Shown piece by piece: positions 25,793-35,713 of a stretch of DNA of 52,038 nt. Below the pieces are notes generated by a model. It searched no databases. It was not told where the DNA came from and worked only from the letters and a program-made list of their open reading frames with translations. This DNA comes from Thioalkalivibrio sp. (GTDB lineage: Bacteria > Pseudomonadota > Gammaproteobacteria > Ectothiorhodospirales > Ectothiorhodospiraceae). The number at the start of each line of letters is the position of its first letter. The first letter of the stretch is position 1. Made by a program: the position numbers and the translations under genes. The stretch spans positions 1-52,038 of the forward strand of contig SKJG01000087.1 in NCBI GenBank assembly GCA_007116035.1, read 5' to 3'.

Positions 25793-25821
25793 GAAGCGGG
25801 CCACAGCAGGTGGCCCGCTTC
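25793..25821 (-). terminator. Strong stem-loop between comEA-like gene and galU
   Basis: A 12-bp perfect stem (25793-25804 with 25810-25821) with a five-base loop lies 11 bases beyond the comEA-like stop. No T-run follows on the minus strand. Probably ends or protects the upstream transcript. Confidence 0.55.
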
Positions 25822-25831
25822 GGGTCAGGCC

Positions 25832-26092
25832 TTATTCAAAAGCGATTCGATCGAGGTTCATCTCAACGGTGCGTTCACCGATGCCGGTGACCCGTGTGAG
25901 TTCCTGTATCGAGCGGAAAGGGCCATTCTCCTCGCGGTATGCAACGATTGCGGCCGCCTTGGCCGGTCCGACATTGCCGAGTTGGGCCAACTCCTCGACT
26001 GACGCAGTGTTGACATTCACGGGGCCAGTGGCCCACGCAGCCGGCACGGCGACCAGCATCAGGAAAAGTACGGCAAGAATCCACTGCTTCAT
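25832..26092 (-). CDS. ComEA-like helix-hairpin-helix exported protein
   Basis: 86 residues: a signal peptide (about 1-22, ending AWA) and one ComEA-type double HhH domain. VNVNTASVEELAQL and VGPAKAAAIVAYREENG carry the two DNA-backbone-binding hairpins, followed by VTGIGERTVE. Such proteins bind incoming double-stranded DNA in the periplasm during transformation, although short versions occur in many non-competent species. GGAGG precedes the ATG at 26092. comEC lies 16 kb away in the same window. Confidence 0.88.
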   Translation of the reverse strand: MKQWILAVLFLMLVAVPAAWATGPVNVNTASVEELAQLGNVGPAKAAAIVAYREENGPFRSIQELTRVTGIGERTVEMNLDRIAFE

Positions 26093-26240
26093 GTTGACAA
26101 CCTCCATGTTTTGCGTTGGTAGCACGGTGCCAATCCCGGCACCGACGGTATCCTAACCCCGATTCCGCCTGCGGGCAAAGGGGTCGCAGGCGTACTTCGG
26201 CTGCTTGACCACCACCTCCCGACCCTGTCGACTTCGGGAA

Positions 26241-26966
26241 TCAGACCTCTTCGGGAATCTCTGCCAGGATCGCAGCGACGGCGGCCGCGGGATCGGAGGC
26301 CTGCGTAATGGGCCTGCCGACGACGATATGACTCGCGCCGGCCCGGAATGCGGCGCTCGCGGTCATGACGCGCTTCTGGTCATCGCCAGCGCCGTCACCG
26401 GGGCGTATCCCCGGCGTCACCAGCCAGGGCTTGCTGCCGAGGCGCTGGCGCAGCACTGACGCCTCCAGCGGGGAACACACCAGCCCGTCCAGGCCGGCTT
26501 CGCTCACGGCCAGATCGGCAAGGCGCAGCACCTGCTGCTCAGGACTGCGGTCGATGCCGATCCCACGTAGGGTTTCCGCATCGCTGGACGTCAACACGGT
26601 CACTGCGATGAGCCGCGTCTCGGGCCGGATCTCCCGCACCGCGTCATGGGCCGCCCGCATCATTTCCAGCCCGCCCGTGGCATGCACGTTCACGATCCAG
26701 ACGCCCAGGCGCGCAGCGGCGCGGCAGGCGCCAGCTACCGTGTTGGGGATGTCGTGAAACTTGAGATCGAGGAAAACTCGAAATCCCAGCGTCTGGAGGT
26801 CCTCCACGAGCCTCGGTCCCGCGGCAACGAACAGCTCGAAGCCCACCTTCACCGCGCACTGACGCGGGTCCAGCTGGCCGGCCATTCTCTCGGCTGCGAT
26901 TCGGTCCGGAAAATCCAGTGCGACAATCAGTTGTGGATCATTATTCATGTCAGTTGTACTTGTCAT
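26241..26966 (-). CDS. pyrF: Orotidine 5'-phosphate decarboxylase
   Basis: 241 residues. Last step of UMP synthesis. The catalytic charged set is D67-K69-D72 in DLKFHDIPNT with K40 in CAVKVG. VTPGIRP and IVVGRPIT near the end bind phosphate. The ATG at 26966 overlaps the lapB stop (ATGA); ATG 26948 is an alternative. lapB-pyrF is a common gammaproteobacterial pair. Confidence 0.95.
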   Translation of the reverse strand: MTSTTDMNNDPQLIVALDFPDRIAAERMAGQLDPRQCAVKVGFELFVAAGPRLVEDLQTLGFRVFLDLKFHDIPNTVAGACRAAARLGVWIVNVHATGGLEMMRAAHDAVREIRPETRLIAVTVLTSSDAETLRGIGIDRSPEQQVLRLADLAVSEAGLDGLVCSPLEASVLRQRLGSKPWLVTPGIRPGDGAGDDQKRVMTASAAFRAGASHIVVGRPITQASDPAAAVAAILAEIPEEV

Positions 26967-28165
26967 TGGAAGGTCTGGTTCGGCGGCTGGTCCAGGTCCA
27001 GGTCCATGCCCCGCAGGGTATCCCAGCGCCGACAGCTGGGGCATTGCCAGACATGTGCCCGGCCCTGGTAGCCGCAGTTGCTGCACTGGTACAGGGGTTG
27101 GCTCCGCACCTGGTCCATCAGCGCCTTCTCGAAGGCCGCGAACTCATGGCTGTAGGTGTGCACCGCCGGCAGGATTTTCATCCAGCGAACGGCCTCCAGA
27201 AGCCCTGAGGTGGGCACGGGACGCTGCGCCAGGATCCCGTGCAATTGCGTCAGTGCGTCGTCCCGCCGATTGGAGCGGCGGTACAGGCGCATCAGCGCAA
27301 TGCTGGCCACGGTGATGTTCTTCTCGTTAGCCAGCGCGCGCAGGGTGGCCTCCAGGCTGCCGCTGGCCTCGGGCATGTCCGAATTCAGGTAGAGACGTTC
27401 CAGCTTGGGAACGACCAGCGTGGCCAGCGCCGGCGTGCGTTCGACCGCTTCGCGCTCCAGGTGAATCGACAGCGGGATGTCACCGTTGCGCTCCGCCACC
27501 GTCGCTCGCAACAGTAACGCCCGGGAGAGGCCCGGGCACAGATCAATGGCCCGGTCCGCGTGTTCCAGGGCCAGGTCCGTCTGGTCCTCGTCCAGTCTTT
27601 CGAGAGCGAGTTCGCACTCATAGTGAGCGATGCGCAACGCTCCCGATGAACCCTCCTGATCCTTGAGTCGCAGGCCGATCTCGATCGCACGCGCCCAGTC
27701 CCTCTGGGTTTCGTAGACGTTGCGCAGATCCTCCAGAGCGCGTTTGCCGACCGTAGGCGAGTCCATCAATTCACGGAAGACGACTTCGGCACGGTCCAGC
27801 ACTCCGGCGAGGAGGAAGTCCCGCCCCATTTCGTAGGTCGCCTGCGCACGCTGCGCATCGGTCAGGGCCGGTCGTGCGGCAAGATTCTGGTGAATGCGGA
27901 TCGCACGGTCCACCTCGCCTCGCCGCCGGAAAAGACGACCGATGATCAGGTGGGTTTCGAAGGTCTCGTGGTCGACTTCGACCACTTCGATGAAAGCCTG
28001 CAGCGCGCGGTCGGTCTGATCATCCAGCAGATAGCGCACACCCTCGAGGTAACGGTCCAGGGGGGGCTCGCGTGACACGCGGCGACGCGCATGGACATAG
28101 AGCGCCGCGAGCCAACCGCTTGCAGCCGCAACGGGCAGCAGCAGCATGAGCCATGGCCCGCTCAT
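26963..28165 (-). CDS. lapB: Lipopolysaccharide assembly protein LapB (YciM)
   Basis: 400 residues. An N-terminal membrane anchor (about 3-25) is followed by many TPR repeats and a C-terminal rubredoxin-like zinc or iron knuckle made of CSNCGYQ and CPSCRRW. LapB works with FtsH to control LpxC and so LPS amount. The ATG at 28165 (MSGPWLML) was preferred to 28192, giving the anchor at the extreme N-terminus. Starts 7 nt after ihfB ends. Confidence 0.92.
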   Translation of the reverse strand: MSGPWLMLLLPVAAASGWLAALYVHARRRVSREPPLDRYLEGVRYLLDDQTDRALQAFIEVVEVDHETFETHLIIGRLFRRRGEVDRAIRIHQNLAARPALTDAQRAQATYEMGRDFLLAGVLDRAEVVFRELMDSPTVGKRALEDLRNVYETQRDWARAIEIGLRLKDQEGSSGALRIAHYECELALERLDEDQTDLALEHADRAIDLCPGLSRALLLRATVAERNGDIPLSIHLEREAVERTPALATLVVPKLERLYLNSDMPEASGSLEATLRALANEKNITVASIALMRLYRRSNRRDDALTQLHGILAQRPVPTSGLLEAVRWMKILPAVHTYSHEFAAFEKALMDQVRSQPLYQCSNCGYQGRAHVWQCPSCRRWDTLRGMDLDLDQPPNQTFQ

Positions 28166-28172
28166 ACAGGAT

Positions 28173-28472
28173 TCAGATTCCGGTATCGGCAAACGCCTGG
28201 TTCACGCGCTCGCGCAACTCCTTCCCGGGCTTGAAATGAGGCACGTGCTTGCCTGGCAGGGCAACGCCCTTGCCGGTCTTGGGATTGCGCCCGATACGCG
28301 GCGGCCGGAAATGCAGTGCGAAGCTGCCAAAGCCACGAATTTCGACCCGGTCCCCATGGGCCAGCGCCTGACTCATACGCTCGAGCACCGCCTTCACGCA
28401 CAATTCGACATCCTTGGCTGGCAGATGGGGGGTCTTCTCCGCCAGTTTTTCGATCAGCTCAGACTTCGTCAT
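28173..28472 (-). CDS. ihfB: Integration host factor subunit beta
   Basis: 99 residues, HU/IHF family. [11 protein letters not shown] at the start, [19 protein letters not shown] in the centre and [12 protein letters not shown] on the DNA-inserting arm, with the intercalating Pro, are diagnostic of IHF-beta. Position next to rpsA and lapB is the usual one. AGGGGA lies ahead of the ATG. Confidence 0.96.
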   Translation of the reverse strand: MTKSELIEKLAEKTPHLPAKDVELCVKAVLERMSQALAHGDRVEIRGFGSFALHFRPPRIGRNPKTGKGVALPGKHVPHFKPGKELRERVNQAFADTGI

Positions 28473-28687
28473 GGCAACGCATCCCCTGTCTATTTTTATT
28501 CATCCAGCTGGGACCGGTGACGCCACACCACCGTCCTCCCCTCATCTGGGACGCCACGCCCGTTCCCCACCCGCAGCAAGGCATCCGCATACGGCCACCG
28601 GCTCCCCCCGGACACAGAGGCACCCGGTCTCGGGCAGCGTACTGCTGTCCGGCCGAAGGCCAGGGAAGCTTGTACCGTACCGGGACA

Positions 28688-28717
28688 CCGGGCGCCGCAG
28701 GAATGCGCGGCGCCCGG
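28688..28717 (-). terminator. GC-rich stem-loop downstream of rpsA
   Basis: An 11-bp stem (28688-28698 with 28707-28717) begins 25 bases past the rpsA stop. No T-run. The remainder of the rpsA-ihfB gap (28473-28687) shows no gene and should hold the ihfB promoter. Confidence 0.5.
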
Positions 28718-28741
28718 GTCCGTTGGCGACGGGTATTCGAC

Positions 28742-30418
28742 TCAGTCGTTCTTACCGCGCATCTTTTCCTTCAGCAGCGCACCAAGCGAGGTGGTGGCCG
28801 TGGAACCCGCGCTGGCGTAGTCGCTGACCATCTCGGCCTCTTCCTGGTAGTCCTTGGCCTTGATCGAAAGGCTGATGGCGCGGGTCTTCTTGTCCACGCC
28901 CATGAACTTGGCCTCGACCTTGTCGCCAACGTTCAGCACACTGCGTGCATCCTCGACACGGTCACGCGAGATGTCGCCCGCGCGCAGGATGCCGTCGATG
29001 CCATCGGCCAGTTCGATCACGGCGGCCTTTGCATCGACCTCCTTGACCACCCCGGACACGATGCTGCCCTTGGTGTGTTCGGCCACGAAGCTGGAGAACG
29101 GATCGCGGTCCAACTGCTTCAGGCCCAGCGAAATCCGCTCACGCTCGGGATCCACCGACAGCACCACCGCTTCCACCTCATCCCCCTTCTTGAAGTTGCG
29201 GATCGCCTCCTCGCCAGGCACCTGCCAGGAGAGATCGGACAGGTGGATCAGGCCGTCGATGCCGCCGTCAAGGCCGACAAAGACCCCGAAGTCGGTGATC
29301 GACTTGATCACGCCGCTCACCTTCTCGCCCCGGTTGTGGTTGGAGGCGAAGTCTTCCCAGGGATTCTGCAGGCACTGCTTCATGCCCAGGGAAATACGCC
29401 GGCGTTCCTCGTCCAGGTCAAGGATCATGACCTCGACCTCGTCACCGATGGCCACGGCCTTGCCGGGGTTCACGTTCTTGTTGGTCCAGTCCATCTCGGA
29501 GACGTGTACCAGACCCTCGACACCGTCTTCGATCTCCACGAAGCAGCCGTAGTCGGTGATATTGGTGACACGGCCGAAGATACGGGTGCCGGTCGGGTAG
29601 CGGCGGGTGATGTTCTCCCACGGATCCTCGCCCAACTGCTTCAGGCCGAGGGAAACACGCATGCGCTCGCGGTCGAACTTGAGCACCTTGACGTCGACCT
29701 CGTCACCGATATTGACCACGTCGGAGGGATGCTTCACCCGCTTCCACGCCATGTCGGTGATGTGCAGCAGGCCGTCGATCCCGCCCAGATCCAGGAACGC
29801 GCCGTAGTCGGTGAGATTCTTCACGATCCCCTTCACAACCACGCCTTCCTGCAGATTCTTCAGCAGTTCCTCGCGCTCGGCGCTGTATTCCTGCTCGACG
29901 ACCGCGCGGCGCGAGACCACCACGTTGTTGCGCCGGCGATCCAGCTTGATCAGCTTGAATTCCAGTTCCTTGCCTTCCAGATACGCGGTGTCGCGCACCG
30001 GACGCACATCCACGAGTGAGCCCGGCAGGAACGCCCGGATATCGCCGAGCTCGACGGTATACCCGCCCTTCACCTTGCCGGAGATCAGGCCGACGACATA
30101 TTTCTCGTCTTCCATGGCGCTTTCCAGGCGATCCCACGCCTTGGCGCGTTTAGCCTTTTCACGCGACATACGGGTTTCGCCGAAGCCGTCTTCCGCGGCT
30201 TCAAGCGCGACTTCGACCACGTCGCCCACCTGTACTTCCAACTCCCCACGTTCGTTCATGAACTGTTCGGTGGGGATTACGCCCTCGGATTTGAGTCCGG
30301 CGTTGACCAGGACGACATCGGGGCCGACGTGGATGACCGTGGCACTGAGAATGGCACCCGGCTGCATCTGGGTGTAGGCCATGCTCTCTTCGAGCATTTG
30401 CGCAAAACTTTCACTCAT
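28742..30418 (-). CDS. rpsA: 30S ribosomal protein S1
   Basis: 558 residues with six S1 RNA-binding repeats, the proteobacterial standard. Repeats are marked by [44 protein letters not shown] and [15 protein letters not shown] type cores. Needed for translation initiation on most mRNAs. The ATG at 30418 was chosen because [12 protein letters not shown] matches family starts; upstream frame to 30487 is leader. Its leader 30419-30559 may hold the autoregulatory site known for S1. Confidence 0.97.
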   Translation of the reverse strand: MSESFAQMLEESMAYTQMQPGAILSATVIHVGPDVVLVNAGLKSEGVIPTEQFMNERGELEVQVGDVVEVALEAAEDGFGETRMSREKAKRAKAWDRLESAMEDEKYVVGLISGKVKGGYTVELGDIRAFLPGSLVDVRPVRDTAYLEGKELEFKLIKLDRRRNNVVVSRRAVVEQEYSAEREELLKNLQEGVVVKGIVKNLTDYGAFLDLGGIDGLLHITDMAWKRVKHPSDVVNIGDEVDVKVLKFDRERMRVSLGLKQLGEDPWENITRRYPTGTRIFGRVTNITDYGCFVEIEDGVEGLVHVSEMDWTNKNVNPGKAVAIGDEVEVMILDLDEERRRISLGMKQCLQNPWEDFASNHNRGEKVSGVIKSITDFGVFVGLDGGIDGLIHLSDLSWQVPGEEAIRNFKKGDEVEAVVLSVDPERERISLGLKQLDRDPFSSFVAEHTKGSIVSGVVKEVDAKAAVIELADGIDGILRAGDISRDRVEDARSVLNVGDKVEAKFMGVDKKTRAISLSIKAKDYQEEAEMVSDYASAGSTATTSLGALLKEKMRGKND

Positions 30419-30486
30419 GGATTTGTTAAACCTGTGATTGGGACGGTCTGCGACACAACGCCGCATCCGGGCTTGGGTTGAACACA

Positions 30487-30502
30487 TCCCGCATCAGCGG
30501 GA
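30487..30502 (-). promoter_or_regulatory. Hairpin in the rpsA leader
   Basis: Positions 30487-30492 pair with 30497-30502 around a four-base loop, about 70 bases ahead of the rpsA start. S1 represses its own translation through a structured leader in E. coli; this may be part of the equivalent structure. A TCTACTGC-like short tandem repeat lies just upstream (30516-30545). Confidence 0.35.
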
Positions 30503-30559
30503 ACGATTGGTTTCACTTCTACTGCTGCTCTACTGCTCTACTGCGTGCTGCATGACGGC

Positions 30560-31249
30560 CTATTGCCGCTCCCGGGCAGATAGGGCGACCCGCAATCGCT
30601 CGCGGATCATCGCCACCACCGCCTCGATGCCGATCCCGGTGCAATCCAGGATCCAGGCGTCCTCCGCCGGCTTCAGCGGAGCGCTCGCACGTTCGCGATC
30701 GCGGCGGTCCCGCGCCTCCATTTCTTCCCGGAGGGCGCGCAGATTAGCACTAAGTCCTTGTTCCATCAACTGCTTAAAGCGCCTTTTCGCTCGTTCCTCC
30801 GCGGTTGCGGTCAAAAAGACCTTTAGCGCGGCGTCGGGAAAGACCACCGTACCCATGTCACGGCCGTCTGCGACCAGGCCGGGCGGCTGTGCGAAGGCCC
30901 GCTGGCGTTCCAGCAGCGCGGCCCGCACCGCGGGGAGAGCCGCGACCACAGAGGCATCGGAGCCCGCGGTCTCGGCGCGCAACAGATGATCTACGCGGGT
31001 TCCATCCAGCCAGGTCTGCACCAGTTCTTCCTCGGCGGAGACCCTGAATTCCACATCAAGGTTTCTCGCAATATCCGCGAGTTCCGTGACATTTGAAAAA
31101 TCGGTATCACGTTTTCGCGCGGCCACGCCCACGAGACGGTACAGGGCTCCGCTATCCAGCAGATGCCAGTCGAATTCCCTGGCCAGGCGCTTGCTCACCG
31201 TACCCTTGCCAGCCCCCCCGGGACCGTCGATGGTGAGTACGGGGGTCAT
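30560..31249 (-). CDS. cmk: Cytidylate kinase
   Basis: 229 residues. Phosphorylates CMP and dCMP. The P-loop DGPGGAGKGT is at 8-17, LLDSGALYR binds substrate, and DGRDMGTVVFPDA is the family motif. Starts in an ATGA overlap with aroA and lies upstream of rpsA as in most gammaproteobacteria. Confidence 0.96.
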   Translation of the reverse strand: MTPVLTIDGPGGAGKGTVSKRLAREFDWHLLDSGALYRLVGVAARKRDTDFSNVTELADIARNLDVEFRVSAEEELVQTWLDGTRVDHLLRAETAGSDASVVAALPAVRAALLERQRAFAQPPGLVADGRDMGTVVFPDAALKVFLTATAEERAKRRFKQLMEQGLSANLRALREEMEARDRRDRERASAPLKPAEDAWILDCTGIGIEAVVAMIRERLRVALSARERQ

Positions 31250-32562
31250 GACGCGGTGATGCCGAGGCCGGCGCCGCGCGCCAGTGCGCGGAAGCCGGGA
31301 AAGGACGTTGCGACATTGTCACAGTCGTGAATGGTGACCGCCCCGTCCGCGCGCAGCGCGGCGATCGCAAAAGACATCGCAATACGGTGATCGCCATGAC
31401 TGTGGATCACGCCCCCGCGCAGCCGGCTGCGCCCCTGTATGCGCAGTCCGTCTGGCAGCACCTCGCAGTCGACGCCGAGCGCGACCAACCCGTCCGCCAT
31501 CACCTGGATGCGATCGCTCTCCTTCACCCGCAGTTCCTCGGCACCGGTCAAGACCGTCTCCCCCTCTGCGCAGGCGGCTGCGATGAACAGCGCCGGGAAC
31601 TCGTCGATGGCCAGCGGCACGAGCTCCCTGGGAATCGCGATGCCCCGCAGCGGTGACCAGCGAACTTGCAGATCGGCCACCGGCTCTCCGCCGATCTCGC
31701 GCCGGTCGAGAACTTCGATCGACGCGCCCATGAGCCGCAGAATATCGATGACGCCGGTCCGGGTCGGGTTCACGCCGACATGCTCTAGCAACAGGTCGGA
31801 ACCCTTGGCAATGCTCGCACCCACAAGGAAGAAGGCGGCAGAAGAGATATCCGCAGGCACCTCCACGGGGCCGGCCCTGAGCGGCGTGTCGCCGGTGACG
31901 CAGGCGGTACGCCGCTCGCGGCGCACAGGGCATCCGAAACCCTCCAGCATCCGCTCGGTGTGATCACGGGTCGGTGCCGGCTCGGTCACACAGGTCTCCC
32001 CTTCGCTCCAGAGACCGGCCAGCAGCAGCGCCGACTTGACCTGGGCGCTGGCGACCGCGAGCGTGTGCTTGTGCCCGCGCAGCGATTGTCCTCCATGGAT
32101 TCGCAACGGCGGCGTGCCATCGCCGTCGGTATCGATCCTGGCCCCCATTCGGCCCAGGGGCTCGGTCACGCGGCGCATGGGCCGTCGATTCAGCGAGGCA
32201 TCGCCAACCAGCGTACTGTCGAAGTCCTGCCCGGCGAGCACTCCGCACATCAGGCGCATGGCGGTGCCCGAGTTCCCCATGTCCAGGGATGCGGCCGACG
32301 CTTTCAGGCCGTGCAGGCCCACGCCATCGATGATCACCGTATTGGGTTCGGGGCGCTCGATCGAAACACCCATCGCCTGAAAGGCCGCCAGCGTCGCAAG
32401 ACAGTCCTCGCCGTCGAGAAACCCGGTAATCTTCGTGCGACCCTCGGCCAACGCCCCAAGCATGATGGCGCGATGGGAGATGGATTTGTCGCCCGGAACC
32501 CGGAGTCTCCCGCGCAGGGATCCGCCGGCCTCCACCGTGAAGGTCGTTGTCATCTTGGTCAC
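31246..32562 (-). CDS. aroA: 3-Phosphoshikimate 1-carboxyvinyltransferase (EPSP synthase)
   Basis: 438 residues. Sixth shikimate-pathway step. PGDKSISHR at 23-31 carries the catalytic Lys and PEP-binding residues. LDMGNSGTAMRL and LRVKESDR are the other two signatures. The GTG at 32562 overlaps the tyrA stop as GTGA; the ATG at 32553 three codons on is an alternative. GNSGTAMRLMCG has Ala at the position where class I enzymes usually carry Gly96 or Ala, which by itself does not define herbicide response. Confidence 0.95.
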   Translation of the reverse strand: MTKMTTTFTVEAGGSLRGRLRVPGDKSISHRAIMLGALAEGRTKITGFLDGEDCLATLAAFQAMGVSIERPEPNTVIIDGVGLHGLKASAASLDMGNSGTAMRLMCGVLAGQDFDSTLVGDASLNRRPMRRVTEPLGRMGARIDTDGDGTPPLRIHGGQSLRGHKHTLAVASAQVKSALLLAGLWSEGETCVTEPAPTRDHTERMLEGFGCPVRRERRTACVTGDTPLRAGPVEVPADISSAAFFLVGASIAKGSDLLLEHVGVNPTRTGVIDILRLMGASIEVLDRREIGGEPVADLQVRWSPLRGIAIPRELVPLAIDEFPALFIAAACAEGETVLTGAEELRVKESDRIQVMADGLVALGVDCEVLPDGLRIQGRSRLRGGVIHSHGDHRIAMSFAIAALRADGAVTIHDCDNVATSFPGFRALARGAGLGITAS

Positions 32563-33440
32563 TGATCCAGTTGCACTTGCATGTTCTCACTGAAGCGGTC
32601 GCGCGCCCGCTTCGCGAACTCGAAACGCGCCTCCAGGGCGTCGCCGTCGCCACGTGCGATCGCTTCGCGCAGACCGTCCAGGTCGGCCTGAAACCGCTCC
32701 AGCACCGCGAGAATCGCGGCCCGATTGGCGACGCAGATGTCGCGCCAGACCACCGGATCGCTGGATGCGATGCGGGTGAAGTCGCGAAACCCGCCAGCGG
32801 CGTAATGAAAGATCTCGTCGCTCTCGCTCATACGGGCCAGCGACTCGACCAGAGCGAACGCCAGCACGTGCGGCAGGTGACTGGTGGCGGCCAGCACGTG
32901 ATCGTGATGCACCGGGGTCATGAATTCGACGCGCGCGCCCGTCGCCCTCCACATCGCGGCGACGCGCTCGGAGGCCATGGGACTGGTCTCGTCGGCCGGG
33001 GTCAGGATCACCAGGCGCTCTCGGAACAGGGTCGCGTAGGCTGCCGAGACCCCGCTGCGTTCGGTGCCCGCGATCGGGTGGCCCGCGACGAAATGGCGGG
33101 GCAAATGTCCGAAACCGGCACGGACCGCCTCGATGACGGCCTGCTTGCTGCTGCCGACATCGGTCAAGGTCGCCTGGGCCGGCCAATGCGTAGCAATGGC
33201 TGCAGCCAACCCCTGCATCGATCCCATCGGCACTGCCAGCACGCCGACGTCGGCATCTTGACAGGCCTCGACCGGATTCGTCGTCCAGCGGTCGATCACG
33301 CCCAGGCGGACCGCCTCTTCGAGGTTCGCGGGGTTGCGCGAACAGCCAACCACCTCGCCAACGGCGCCCGCCTCGCGCAGCGCCAGGGCCAGCGAACCAC
33401 CGATCAGGCCGACCCCGAAGATGACAAGCCGCTGAATCAT
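32559..33440 (-). CDS. tyrA: Prephenate dehydrogenase
   Basis: 293 residues, monofunctional, no fused chorismate mutase. The NAD-binding GVGLIG is at 9-14. GHPIAGTERSG and HHDHVLAATSHLPHVLAFAL carry substrate- and catalytic-His segments. Gives 4-hydroxyphenylpyruvate (or acts on arogenate) for tyrosine. Overlaps hisC (ATGA) and aroA (GTGA). Confidence 0.93.
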   Translation of the reverse strand: MIQRLVIFGVGLIGGSLALALREAGAVGEVVGCSRNPANLEEAVRLGVIDRWTTNPVEACQDADVGVLAVPMGSMQGLAAAIATHWPAQATLTDVGSSKQAVIEAVRAGFGHLPRHFVAGHPIAGTERSGVSAAYATLFRERLVILTPADETSPMASERVAAMWRATGARVEFMTPVHHDHVLAATSHLPHVLAFALVESLARMSESDEIFHYAAGGFRDFTRIASSDPVVWRDICVANRAAILAVLERFQADLDGLREAIARGDGDALEARFEFAKRARDRFSENMQVQLDQ

Positions 33441-34555
33441 GCCTTCAGCGCATGGTCGAGGGCGGCAAGGAAGCGATCGTTCTCGCCCCTGGTTCCAATG
33501 GTCACCCGCAGATGCGTCGGCAGGCCGTAGTTGGCCACGGGTCGAACGATCACACCCTGGTGCAACAGCCGTTCGTAGACGGGCCCCGGGGGCTGTCGGA
33601 CGTCGAAGGTGATGAAGTTTCCGACCGAGGGGATGAATTCAAGGCTCCGCTCACCGAGTGCGGCCGCCACCTGGGCCAGCCCCTCGCGGTTGACCCGGAC
33701 ACTCTCCGCAACATGCTCGGCATCGGCCAGCGCAGCCAACCCGGCCGTCTGGGCCAGGGAGTTCACGTTGAACGGTTGCCGCACCCGGTTGAGCAGCTCG
33801 GCCACCCCGCTCGAGGACACGGCGTAACCGAGACGCAGCCCGGCAAGACCGTGGATCTTCGAAAAGGTCCGGGTGACGAGCAGATTGGGAAAGCGCTGTA
33901 CCCACTGTGTCGTGTCGGGATAGTCCGTTGCCTCCACGTACTCTGCGTAAGCTTCGTCGACCACAACCAGCGTTTCCGCCGGGACCTGGGCCAGGAATCG
34001 CTCCAGGGCTCCTGCGGATACCCAGGTGCCGGTGGGATTGTTCGGGTTGGCGACAAAGACCACGCGGGTATCCGCGTCCACCCGCGCGAACATCGCGTCG
34101 AGGTCGTGCCCGAACGGCTGGGCGGCATCTGCGGGGAGGGCGTCGGCCGCCCGTCCCTCCGCGGAGACGGCTTGAACCACCAGTGGATAGACCGCGAAGG
34201 CGTGCTGCGAGAATACCGCATTGCGGCCCTGGCCCAGCCATGTCCGCGCAACCAGCTCCAGGACCTCATTCGACCCGTTGCCCAGGATCACCTGTTCGGG
34301 GGCCAGCCCATGCCGATTCGCGAGAGCCTCCTTCAGTGCGAAGCTGTTACCGTCCGGATAGATGTGCAGATCGTCCAGTGCGGCCTGGATCGCCGCGACC
34401 GCACGCGGGCTCGGACCCAGCGGGTTCTCGTTCGACGCCAGTTTCACCACATCGCGGATGCCCAACTCCCGTTCCAGAGTGGCCACCGGCTTCCCGGGTT
34501 CATAGGGCCTGAGCGCCTGAACACCAGGCATGGCCAGGACACTGAAATCAACCAT
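33437..34555 (-). CDS. hisC: Histidinol-phosphate/aromatic aminotransferase (HisC2 type)
   Basis: 372 residues, PLP class I/II. ASNENPLGPS at 40-49 is the family start motif, ANPNNPTGTW binds cofactor, and the Schiff-base Lys is in TRTFSKIHGLAGLRLGYA. Position between pheA and tyrA suggests that it also transaminates aromatic keto acids. Confidence 0.93.
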   Translation of the reverse strand: MVDFSVLAMPGVQALRPYEPGKPVATLERELGIRDVVKLASNENPLGPSPRAVAAIQAALDDLHIYPDGNSFALKEALANRHGLAPEQVILGNGSNEVLELVARTWLGQGRNAVFSQHAFAVYPLVVQAVSAEGRAADALPADAAQPFGHDLDAMFARVDADTRVVFVANPNNPTGTWVSAGALERFLAQVPAETLVVVDEAYAEYVEATDYPDTTQWVQRFPNLLVTRTFSKIHGLAGLRLGYAVSSSGVAELLNRVRQPFNVNSLAQTAGLAALADAEHVAESVRVNREGLAQVAAALGERSLEFIPSVGNFITFDVRQPPGPVYERLLHQGVIVRPVANYGLPTHLRVTIGTRGENDRFLAALDHALKA

Positions 34556-34630
34556 GGGCTTGGGATCCTGTGAGACGAGAGCACGCGAACAGGGACTTCC
34601 TGCGGTCGGGCTGGATGGGGAAACGGCCCA

Positions 34631-35713
34631 CTAGGTGGCCGCCTGGGGATAACTGCCGAGAATCTTGAGCATGTCGGCACTCTTGCGCAGCTCGCCGAGA
34701 CAGGCCGCGACCGACGGGTCGGCCTGGTGGCCGACGAGGTCGAGGAAGAACACGTATTCCCAGTTCACACAGCGCGATGGCCGCGATTCGATGCGCGTCA
34801 GGCTGATCCCGGCATCGGCGATGGGCTCGAGCAGACCAAACAGGGAGCCGGGTCGATTTGTGGTGCTGAGCATGATCGAGGTGCGATCGCGCCCGGTGCT
34901 GGCGGTCTCCAGACGCCCGATCACGAGAAAGCGGGTCGTGTTGTCGCCGCGGTCCTCGATGTTTCTGACGAGGACCTTCAGTCCATAGAGGTCCGCCGCA
35001 ACCGCGCTGGCGATCGCGGCGGCATGGGGCAGCGCGGCCGCATCCTGCGCCGCGCGCGCATTGCTGGCGGCGTGGCGCCGTTCCGCGCCGCGCAGTTCCC
35101 GGTCCAGCCATTGCCTGCACTGGGCCAGGGCCTGAGGATGGGCCATCACCACCTGCACGTCCTCCAGGCGCTCGCTGCGCGACAACAAATGGTGCTGTAC
35201 CGGCAGGATTACCTCTCCACAGATGAGCAGCGGCGATTCCAGAAAACAGTCGACGGTGTGAGTCACCACTCCTTCGGTGCTGTTTTCGATCGGCACCACC
35301 CCGAAGTGGGCTCGGCCCGATTCCACTTCACGGAAAACCGTGTCGATGGCGGTCAACGGCTGCAGGGCCGCAGCCTGTCCGAAGTGCTTGCGGGTAGCCA
35401 GGTGCGTAAAGGTTCCCTCTGGCCCCAGGTAGGCAACCTTCAGAGGTTCTTCCAGGGCCAGGCATTCCGACATGATCTCGCGGAAGATGCGCACCAACGC
35501 AGCATCGGGCAGGGGCCCGGGGTTCCGTTCGCGCACCTGCCGCAGGATCACGGCCTCCCGCTCCGGACGGTAGAAGCGCGGATCGCCCTCGCTGCGCTTG
35601 ACCGACGCGACCTCCTCCGCACAACTCGCCCGCTCGTTCAGCAGCCGCAGCAATTCCGCATCGACCCGGTCGATGCGCTTGCGCAGGCGCTCGAGATCCG
35701 CGGAATCCGACAC
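34631..35713 (-). CDS. pheA: Chorismate mutase / prephenate dehydratase (P-protein)
   Basis: 360 residues, three parts: chorismate mutase (about 1-90, LRKRIDRVDAELLRLLNERA), prephenate dehydratase (about 92-270, with the NTTRFLVIG catalytic motif), and an ACT regulatory domain (NRPGSLFGLLEPIADAGISL, ESRPSR) that binds phenylalanine. GTG start overlapping the serA stop by one base. Its TAG stop is followed by TGGGCC, which recurs elsewhere (see findings). Confidence 0.95.
   Translation of the reverse strand: MSDSADLERLRKRIDRVDAELLRLLNERASCAEEVASVKRSEGDPRFYRPEREAVILRQVRERNPGPLPDAALVRIFREIMSECLALEEPLKVAYLGPEGTFTHLATRKHFGQAAALQPLTAIDTVFREVESGRAHFGVVPIENSTEGVVTHTVDCFLESPLLICGEVILPVQHHLLSRSERLEDVQVVMAHPQALAQCRQWLDRELRGAERRHAASNARAAQDAAALPHAAAIASAVAADLYGLKVLVRNIEDRGDNTTRFLVIGRLETASTGRDRTSIMLSTTNRPGSLFGLLEPIADAGISLTRIESRPSRCVNWEYVFFLDLVGHQADPSVAACLGELRKSADMLKILGSYPQAAT

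Noticed and set aside
30510-30550. Short tandem repeat of TCTACTGC-like units upstream of rpsA as a possible phase-variable tract
   Set aside because: Only two to three imperfect units in the cmk-rpsA gap; too few for slippage-based switching to be claimed.
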